From: Impatiens glandulifera
Taxonomy: Eukaryota; Streptophyta; Magnoliopsida; Ericales; Balsaminaceae
Direction: 5' to 3'
Assembly (NCBI RefSeq): GCF_907164915.1
Contig: NC_061867.1
Location: 33,167,751-33,231,750, forward strand
DNA: 64,000 nucleotides
Numbering within the stretch: the stretch's first letter is position 1; each line of letters begins with the position of its first letter. This document shows positions 55,641 to 64,000 of this stretch, in pieces. The position numbers and the translations under genes are program-made. Below the pieces are notes generated by a model. The model was not told the origin of the DNA and did not search any database. It saw only the letters and a list, made by a program, of their open reading frames with translations.

Positions 55641-58600
55641 ATTTTTCCGTTCTCGTGACTTCTTTAAATGTGATTTTCCAGTTCCAGCTTAGTTTTCAGT
55701 TTTGCTCAATCATTGGTACTCGTTTCAGCATTTTTAGATTTGTGATGTTGTCGACTACTATGTCTTCCCATGTCTCCTCTACACTTCTTCTTATTCTCGA
55801 GTGCACCCTTGTGTTCCTTTCTCGCCATATGTGGTAAACGATTGTACTAAATTCGCTTTTGAAAACACTTGACTTGAAACTTTTTCCTTTTGATTTGTGA
55901 ATGACTTCTTGTTTTTTAATCTCTTTCTATTCTGTAGGCAGACTAACCATCTCCATGCTTCTGACAAACTTCTTCCATAGCTTCAATGTGTAAGGACAAC
56001 AACCAAATAAGTGATCTATCTATTATTTCTTCATTCTGTTCACACATCAGAAAAATTGGATCAGGAATTTCCATGTACTTCCTGACGTGATTTCTCGTGT
56101 TTAACCTTTCCTAAATTGCAAGCCATGTGATGAATTGGTGTCTCAGGATAACCTTTGACGACCAGATCAGATTGACCCAATCTATTGTTTGCTCTTTCTC
56201 TCGGATGGTGTCCCACACTTTTCTTAAAATTATCTTCCCATTTTCTTTGGTTTTCCATCGGTGTACATTTGTTCTTTCGTTGAACTAGATGTTACTAATA
56301 CGTTTGGGAATGCGCTGCCCCACTAGTATTTGTCTAAGGAGCAAATTCCTTAGCCCATCTTTAATGTCTCTGACCTTGGAAACTAGGTAGTCTCGTCTGA
56401 TCCTCACTTTTATGAATTCCTCTTTATTGATTAGCGGTTGGTCCTCATACTAATGATCATGTCAAAACAGTGTGTTTCTAGCATCTCCCCAACTAATGTC
56501 AAAAGATCCTACAATATTGTTTCTTAGCTTAAGGATTTTCTTTAAGGACAATCCCATACATTCGCTTATTTTGGATGTCCAAACGCTTGCTTCGTTTTTC
56601 ATAAATCGGGTGTGGACCCACTTGATCCAAAGTGATTCTTGTTTGCTCTTGATGGCCCATAAGTGCTTATACGTCAACGCTTTATTTCATTCAACACAGT
56701 TCTTGAGCTCTATGCTGCCTTCTTCCTTTGGTTGGCAAAGTGCGGTCCACTTAACCTTCTTCCCGCCTCTCCCGCTACTTCCCCAAATAAAGTTTCTCAT
56801 GAGCGTATCAAGTTTTTTTCATTACCTTCTTCGGGAGCACAAGTTGCTGCGACCAGTAACCGATGATTCCCATTACCACGCATTTGACCAACTCAATTCT
56901 TCCAGCGTATGTAAGTTTCTTTGTTGCTCAACCGTAAATTAAGTTTTTCACTTTCTTGATCAATGATCTGTAGTGCGAGATTTGGATCTGTTTTGTAGTG
57001 AGTGGTATACCTAAGTATCTTACCGGGAAGCTTCCTTCTGCGATGCCCATGATGTTGTAGATGTTTGATTTTGTTTCCTCTTTTACTCCTCCATAGAATG
57101 CCAAGCTCTTGTTCTCGTTGATGGTCAAACTTGTAACCTCAGAAAAAAAAAATGTTAATGCAACTCTTACAATTTTTATGGAATCAACGTCAGCATGCGC
57201 GAGAATGAACAAATCATAAGCAAAGCATATATGGGTGATCTCCTCCTCCTCCTCCTCCTCCTCACAGAATAGGTGAAAGATGTATGGTCGTTTCTTTCGG
57301 AGCTTCGTAAAGACGCTCTCAAAGATCGCCATGATGACGACAAAAAGGTAAGATGATAGAGAATCTCCTTGCCTCATGTCGTTTTCACCTTTAAAGTAGC
57401 CTCCATGGATTCCATTGACGCTAACTACAAAACGAGAGGTAGAAACACATTGCATGATCCATTCTATAAAAATCATGGGAAAATACGATACGACCATAAA
57501 GTCCCGAATGACTTCCCATCTAATAGAATCAAAAACATTTTTATACCAATTTTGAAAGTCACTCTCGGGGAGATTTTTCTCTTCCCATAACCTTTGAGGA
57601 GGTTTTGCATGAGCAAAATGTTATGTGAGATAGTACGACCGGGAATGAATGCAGATTGATTTAAACTAACTATTTTACCAATGACATTTTTAAATCGTTT
57701 TGAAAGATTTTTTGAAATTATTTTGTAAACAACATTGCAGCATGAAATTGGTCTGAAATTTTGAACCTTTTTCAGGAACATAGGTTTTGGGTATAAGAGT
57801 CAAAACTGTAGTGTTCCATTGCTTGAGCATCTTCCTATTTTTAATGAATTCTAAAACCCCTTCCGTAATATCGTGACCCACAACCGACCAATTTTCCTTG
57901 AAGAATTGAGCATTAAAACTGTCTGGACCCGAGTTTTATTATCGTTGATGCTGAACAAAGCCTCTTTTACTTCATCCCATGTGAAGACCCTAATTAGATC
58001 TTGACTGTCTTTTATCTATAATCTGGTATAAGGTGTTCAGATGACTTGGTTGCACTTTCTTTGTACCCATAAGCTCTTTATAGAAGTTAATGGTGAGATT
58101 TTGTACCCCTTTTTGTCCCAGTACATATTCACCCTCATCATTCTTCATCCTGTAAATATCATTCCTCAAATTCATAGCCATACATTTCCGATAGAAGAAG
58201 GCAATATTCTTGTCACCGAGAAAATCCAATTATGCTTTAATTTCTATTTCACAAAATTCTCTTCTAATAAGCTCAACTTTCTAAAATTTCTAAGGGAATC
58301 TTTTACTTCCTCATTAAGTTGCACATCATTTTCTCCCCTAAGTAAATTGTTTTGGACTTCTTCTAAATTAGTTATGGCTATTTGGACTCGTTTGGAAATG
58401 TTACTGAACTTCTTATTGTCAAACTTTTTTAGTTGGATTTTTAGAAGTCTGAGCTATTTTGAGACCCTAAATATGTTTGATCCCTCCACATTTTCGGCTC
58501 ACACTTTACCCAGTATATCTTTGAAATTATTACTCTCCATCTAAAAATTAAAGAACATGAAAGGTCTTTCGAACCTCTTCTCCTTCTCCCAAAAGAGTTT

Positions 58601-58740
58601 GATAGGGTTGTGATATGAGATTTCGGGATTTAAAACGTGTAGTTGGCTTCTCGGGAATTGAGCAATCCACTTCTCATTGACAAAACTTCTATCAATTATG
58701 CTTTTCTAAATATGTCCATCTCCTTGAGTCGATGACCATG
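55640..58740 (-). mobile_element. 5'-truncated L1-type LINE
   Basis: On the - strand the order is: end of the endonuclease domain (RSFVNEKWIAQFPRSQL, then SYHNPIKLFW for the usual SDHSP, about 58,700-58,590), RT (58,229-56,928) and a C-terminal zinc-binding (zf-RVT) region (about 56,680-56,060: ESLWIKWVHTRF, WASSVWTSKIS-like, FITWLA). ORF1 and most of the endonuclease are missing, so the copy is 5'-truncated, the usual outcome of target-primed reverse transcription. The 3' limit near 55,640 is approximate and no poly-A tail or TSD was identified. Confidence 0.82.
56928..58229 (-). pseudogene. LINE reverse transcriptase, broken
   Basis: Successive frames give GDKNIAFFYRKCMAMNLRND (58,229 on), INFYKELMGTKK, VQNFRPISCCNVVYKIISK and LNQSAFIPGRTISHNILL (57,781 on). 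Then FVVSVNGIHGGYFKGENDM and RQGDSLSSYLFVVIMAIFE, the active site ICFAYDLFILAHADVDS (FAYDL for FADDL) and FPVRYLGIPLTTKQIQISHY. The catalytic Asp pair is reduced to YD. A run of eight Glu codons (CTC triplets on +, 57,240-57,263) lies just before the active site. Several frame breaks. Confidence 0.88.
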
Positions 58741-58789
58741 TGACTTTATAGTTATATGTAAAAGAACGTAGAAGTGAATATGTAATAAT

Positions 58790-60965
58790 TTAAATTTATT
58801 ATTTATTATTAATATAAAAAATAGTGTAAGCATGAAAATTTGACCTACCCTAATTTACCAATAATATTATTAATTTATAATAATGTTAAAATAATTTTAA
58901 AATTTAAAATTATCTAAAAAAATGCTACAAATCAAATTAGGGTTAAATATTGTGATAATTAATTTCTAAATTAGAAAAAATTAAATAAAACTTCAAAAAT
59001 AATTTGAGGTTAAAATATTGTATTTATTTTACTCAAAATAAACCCAAGAAAATTTTGAAATTATTAATTATGATTTTATGGGAAAATATTTTTTGTGAAG
59101 AAAAACTCAAGAAATTATTAAAATTTATTTTCAAATAACTCTTATATTTAAAATATAAATTGATAATCATGTGTAGCCAAAATTATGTTTAATTGTTGTA
59201 GCATGATTCAGGGCTATCGGATCAGCGCATAATTTTCATCCAACGCTTAGGAGCACTCCACGCATCTGGATGTAACGAAACATGCACGCGCCCGGGGTTA
59301 CACTTGATCAACTTACGGGACGTCAACTCCGTTTAAACACCCAACACCAATGGAACGCTGACGGACCTCCAACGACGCGTTTTAACTAATTAAAACGACG
59401 CCGTTTTGATCGTCTTCGTTGCGAACTCTAGAGGCCCACGACTAGCAACGACGATCTTCCAAAAGCTCCAACTCCTTTGTTTCTCAACCTTATCCTCTCA
59501 TTTTTTTCTCCCATGTGTTCGTCATAATTCCCCTAAGCCTAGAAGTCAAACCCTAGTCTTTAACTAGGTTGCCAAAGAAGAATAGAGAACTTAAAGGATA
59601 AGATTTCAATGATCAAATTGAAGTTGAGTTAGACTATGATAACTGACCTAGCTGAAATAAATACTCTAGGTCGTCTTCGAATCTATGAAACAAAATCTCA
59701 ATCTTACAGATGAATTGAAGAATTTCCAAAAATCCAAACAAACTGAATTTTCACAGAAGTTGCTCCAGCGACCTAAGCTTCAATCCAAGCTTCGAGAAAG
59801 CTTCTAACACATCCTTGGAGTGTTCTCCAAGTGTTGGTAAACATCCAAAACCATTGTATTTAGATTTATGATTGAAAATTGGATTTTTCCAAGTTTGATC
59901 TGTTATAGAGTACAATTATGTAATTTCTTTGTTTAGAATAACTCCCTAGATGTTGTATGAACTTTCTGTTGAAAGAGATTTGATCAAATCAATCTAAAAC
60001 GAAAAAACAAAAAATTGGTTTGAAAATCTAGATTTTTTGAATTTGATGTTCTTGAGTTTTAGACTTAACTTTTGATTCAAATAGTTGTCTAACATGTTTG
60101 TAAACATGTTAGGATGATTTCCAGATCATTGTAACAACATCTCAATCATGTTTAATCCAACTGAAATTTTAGAAAACATGGATTTGAATTTTGTTTTCAA
60201 AAGTTGTTATAAAGATTCAATGATGTTCTTGTTTTGGTTTTGTTCGACTATGTTCAACATTTTAAAGCTAATGGAACAAGAATTAGGCCTTGAGATGGCC
60301 TAATACAAAAGATCCCAAATTTTGACCAAAAAACGGTTTTGAGAAATTGATCTTAGTAGAGTTCGATTGATCTTGATTAGGGTTATGTCTTTTAATCGCT
60401 ACAATCATATGAGTTTATTGCAACTTACAAATCATGATTTCATGACCTGTATGAAAAGATACAAGACCCTACAATTCTTGACCATTCAAAGGAGCGATGT
60501 TCTTAGCTTGGGACCGAGAACTAAGACCGAGGATCCTCGGTCCGGACTGAGACCAAAGACCGATGTTCTTGAGTTAGGACCGAGACCAAGGACCGATGTT
60601 CTTGATTCCGTACCGTGACCAAGGACCGACGTACTTGAGTTAGGACCGAGACCAATAACCGATGCTCTTGAGACAGGACTAAGACCTAAGACCGGTGTTC
60701 TTGAACAAGGACCGAGGAATATGAACGAGTTTTCTAACCTCGGACCAAGAGGTCTGACCTGGGACCGAGCCTCCTAGGTCCACGGCCGAGAAAACTAGAC
60801 ATGGGACGGAGCCTCCTAGACCTAGGACCGAACAACCTGAGTTTAGGACTTCTGAACCCTAAGAACAAGCCCTCTAGGACCTTGACCGAGTGTCCCAATC
60901 CCTGATCCAGACCTTTCCGATTTAGAGAGAGTTCGTCCGAGCCAAATGGGTATGAACGGACCCGG
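58790..60965 (+). repeat. Repeat H, copy 2
   Basis: A diverged relative of 50,170-51,560: GTGTAGCCAAAATTATG, ATCCAACGCTTAGGAGCACTC and then minisatellite units with GGACCGAGACCAAGGACCGA and TGTTCTTGAGTTAGG at about 60,505-60,960. The central part (about 59,400-60,470) is unlike copy 1. The right portion of copy 1 is missing after about 60,965. The 83-codon open frame at 60,367-60,618 is the same 11-residue repeat and not a gene. Confidence 0.55.
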
Positions 60966-63900
60966 ATCCAGACCCTATAATTTATTTTTCAATTTTTTTT
61001 AGATGAAAGATCACACTACTATTCACCATGATGACAACAAAAATGAGAAAATTATAAAATTTATTAATCCTTACGAGAAAGGCTAATATGTTATAAAAAT
61101 ATAAATTATATTCATATTCATATAAAATGATACAAATATACATCTATTCATGTTAATTATTTATAAATAATACATATTTTAATGTAAATAATTAATGAAT
61201 TTAGATAATTTAATTAATTATTTTAAAAGTTATAAAATATAAACATATATAATAAATATATTTTTAAAATTATAATTCATATTATTATTTCTTAATATAA
61301 GGTCCATCTTAATAAAATATAATAGGACTAAAATTATTTATTTTTATTTTAAAAATAAATGTTATTAAAATAATTTTTATCTTACTTTTATTTTATTTCA
61401 AATATTAACTTTTTTTAATTGATATATAAATATTTCTTAAAAATTTATAATCAGACAAAGTTAAATTTTTATGTTATGATAAAAATAACTAGTTGTAAAT
61501 TTTATATTGATAAAACATGTATTTACTATAATTATAAATTTATAAATGAAAAAATATAAATGAATGGTAGATGTATCTTTCAATTAACATTATTAATCAA
61601 TGCGTAAATAAAAACTTACAAATTTACCGAAATTTTTTAAAATAATTAATAATAAATAATTAATCATACTTATATTTATCTATTTCTTTAGTATAATAAA
61701 ATAATAAGAAAAATCAAATATATAAAACTACATAAATAAGAAAAACATATAAAAGATTTCAGTGAATCATAATCACATATTTCAAATTTATTTGTGATTG
61801 GTTAAATATTTTATATTTTATTTAAAAATAATAAAGACTTCTAATTTTGTATAATCATATTTTTTTTGATAAATAAAATAAAAAATTTAAATTTTATAAT
61901 GCAAAACATGGACGCTATAAAGTCAATTTTAAAGTGAATGACTTAAATGAAACGAAGTTCTTATATCTTTTTTCTATTTGGTCGAAATATGAAAAAATTC
62001 CGAATATATCATTATTGTACATGTCATGTTGTTCTTAAATCGCTCAGGACGAAGTTACACTTTTCGTACAAATATCCTTAATAGTCATACGAAAGCTATT
62101 TTTTTCAAATAAAATAAAATAGACCGTTTATCATTTTAAGCACACAACCCCCATAATTTTACACTTATAATTTTTTTTATATGAAACAACCAATAATTTA
62201 ATAAAAAAAATTGTGTATGAGATTATAGACAACGTTGTTATAATTTCAATAGCAACCTAATTGTGGGTTTTTATCTCATTAACCAACTGCAAATTTACGA
62301 GACATCACTTTGTTTTATTGAGATTTTATTAATTATAGATTTTGTGATTCATAAATTTTAAAAGTATTATGTATTTTTTTTAATATAATAGATAAAAAGT
62401 TTTTTGTTTATTTATTTTTATCCTAAAATATTAAAATGGTTAAATATTTTATACCAACCAAGACACGTGCAAAGATCGTTATTGTCCTTAATCCAAACAT
62501 CTATGTGAATAAATTAAGATAAAAGCAACCAGCTATACTTAGTAGGTGTCCACCATCTTTGACATTTGATTCTTTATTAATATTTTGGTTTCAGATTTTC
62601 CCTCATATTCTTATCTAATAGAATTTTTTTTCTTGGTTAGCAATAATAATTTTATTTTGACTCCTCAATAAAGATTACATAAAAATTATTGCTACAAATA
62701 TATTCTCATATCAATATTCTCATATCAATATGAATCTTTCAAGGAACATAAGAATCACCCTAAATCTATTACAGATTTGGTGCTCCACCTTACACCACCT
62801 TCACAATATATGTTAATTTTTTATCTGCTTTCTTCATTAATTTTGACTTATTCTATAAAATAAACATATTTTGTGAAGTTGGTGTAGGGCGAAGTACTAA
62901 ATCTGCAACAACATATCTGAGCCCAGAACCCTCGTAAGAATAAGCAATATCAAATTTATAAGAAAATATATATTCTTTCAAATCAAAGCCACTACATTTT
63001 AAATTAAAGCTAACATTTTATAAATATTAAAAAAGAGAAAAAAAAAAAAAACCAATATCAACAGAAAAAAACAAATGATCAACTTATTCTAGACCTTCCT
63101 TGGCAGCTGTCCATATACATTAATTTTTAAAAAATAATAAAATGAAATAAAAGGAAATGAGACAAACAAAGCATCAAAACAATAATGAAATGCATTCTTT
63201 TAGAAACAAAAAGTATTTTGACATAAAGAAAAACAATCAATGCTTTTGGGTTGAAATCTATGAGTGCATGTATCTTTTCTATTCTATTTGATTTTGGAAT
63301 TATTATTATTATTTATTTTTTGTTTTTTATATAATGCATATAGTGTATTATATTAAAAAATTATATTATTATAAATATATAAATATTAAATAAATCATTT
63401 ATTAATTATATTTATTAGTATTCGGAACAGAACACATATTTATCATTCTTGTCTTTTCTACTATCTATTACTAGTCAAATAAAAAAAACATCTCAAACAA
63501 AATAATTGGATAAAAATCGCAAAAACGAAATGTAATTATCATTTTACATTTCATTTCAATACCCAAAATATTAAAAAAAATTGTTTCAAAATCACATAAA
63601 AGGTAAACATACAGTTCGAGATAATGGTCGGTATGCAAGATTTTTAATATATAATGTAATATTCTTTTAATAACCAAATAAACAAATCAAAAAGCTTTTA
63701 GCACACCCCATTGGCCTCTCGAGGATTCGATTTATTCAAGTTGTCTTTTAAAATTAATTGATACTAATGATGATACTGTATATATTTAAAATGAAAAATC
63801 ATTGTGGAAGAATATTTCACTTTCTGAAAAGTTTATCCACATACAACGAAAATAATATTTGTTAAATAAAAGAAAAAGAGACGTCACTTTGTCAATAATT

Positions 63901-64000
63901 CTATAATAAAGTATCAAAGTAGCATTTCATCACTCTTTTTGGACGGTAATGGAATTAAGTGGAAAAAAGAATACTTAAAAATATTATTGGGTCTGTTTGG
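60966..64000. other. AT-rich intergenic sequence
   Basis: No gene, RNA or retroelement domain recognised on either strand apart from the hairpin element at 62,773-62,904. Long poly-A/T stretches; open frames are short and show no familiar motif. Confidence 0.5.
62773..62904. mobile_element. Small foldback/MITE-like hairpin element
   Basis: Two 42-bp arms (62,773-62,814 and 62,863-62,904) are inverted copies with 35 of 42 positions matching; they begin AGATTTGGTGCTCCACC and, on the other strand, AGATTTAGTACTTCGCC. The loop is about 48 bp. No coding potential and no convincing TSD seen. Confidence 0.6.

Noticed and set aside
58041..58544. 167-codon open frame on + in the LINE
   Set aside because: The opposite strand carries clear LINE RT residues in the same interval; this frame is its complement.
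60367..60618. 83-codon open frame on +
   Set aside because: Runs into the same minisatellite as H1; no domain, and the upstream part is not conserved.
1..64000. Organellar or viral (pararetrovirus) origin of the window
   Set aside because: LTRs with TSDs, nested insertions and a host gene with GT-AG introns show nuclear DNA; no coat or movement protein motifs were seen.

Overview
This window is nuclear DNA of a flowering plant, very probably a eudicot. It has AT-rich intergenic sequence, a host gene with GT-AG introns, plant-type Ty1/copia and Ty3/gypsy retrotransposons, an L1-type LINE and small inverted-repeat elements. An asterid such as Lamiales is only a guess: an accessory domain in one element resembles, from memory, uncharacterised proteins predicted in a Gesneriaceae genome.

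Positions 1-35,720 are a nested stack of LTR retrotransposons whose boundaries can be read from TG...CA ends and 5-bp target-site duplications (TSDs). Element A (copia, Ale/Retrofit-like, + strand, 1090-35720, about 4.5 kb without insertions) lies beside a gypsy gag relic. Its 5' LTR carries E (1234-2487, TSD ATTAC), a one-LTR Sirevirus-like piece. Its RT codons are split by C (5630-34456, TSD ATTTC), a collapsed Sirevirus-like element made almost only of LTR sequence with palindromic minisatellites. C is split by B (6157-31687, TSD CAGTC), a Sirevirus of about 13.7 kb on the - strand. B is split by D (13152-24960, TSD AATTC), a Tat/Ogre-type gypsy element on the - strand with two RNase H domains and nearly identical LTRs.

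The most unusual content is the 3' part of B. Downstream of pol are three tandem paralogues of an unrecognised domain (ORF3 12842-12240, ORF2 12002-11244, ORF1 10725-7915, all on -). Each has its own TATA box at a similar distance and in a shared block, so they look like gene cassettes duplicated inside a retrotransposon.

From 36,209 to 40,606 lies another decayed copia element (F, - strand), whose 5' LTR ends about 435 bp beyond the stop codon of the only intact host gene. That gene (41041-45679, - strand) has 11 coding exons that join to 890 codons: a two-domain, secreted nucleoside hydrolase of the NSH3 type.

From 46 to 64 kb the window is AT-rich. It holds a roughly 6-kb element with long inverted repeats (47.6-53.6 kb), two diverged copies of a repeat with a 33-bp minisatellite (about 50.2-52.2 and 58.8-61.0 kb), a 5'-truncated LINE on the - strand (about 55.6-58.7 kb) and small hairpin elements. 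No tRNA, rRNA or other RNA gene was recognised.
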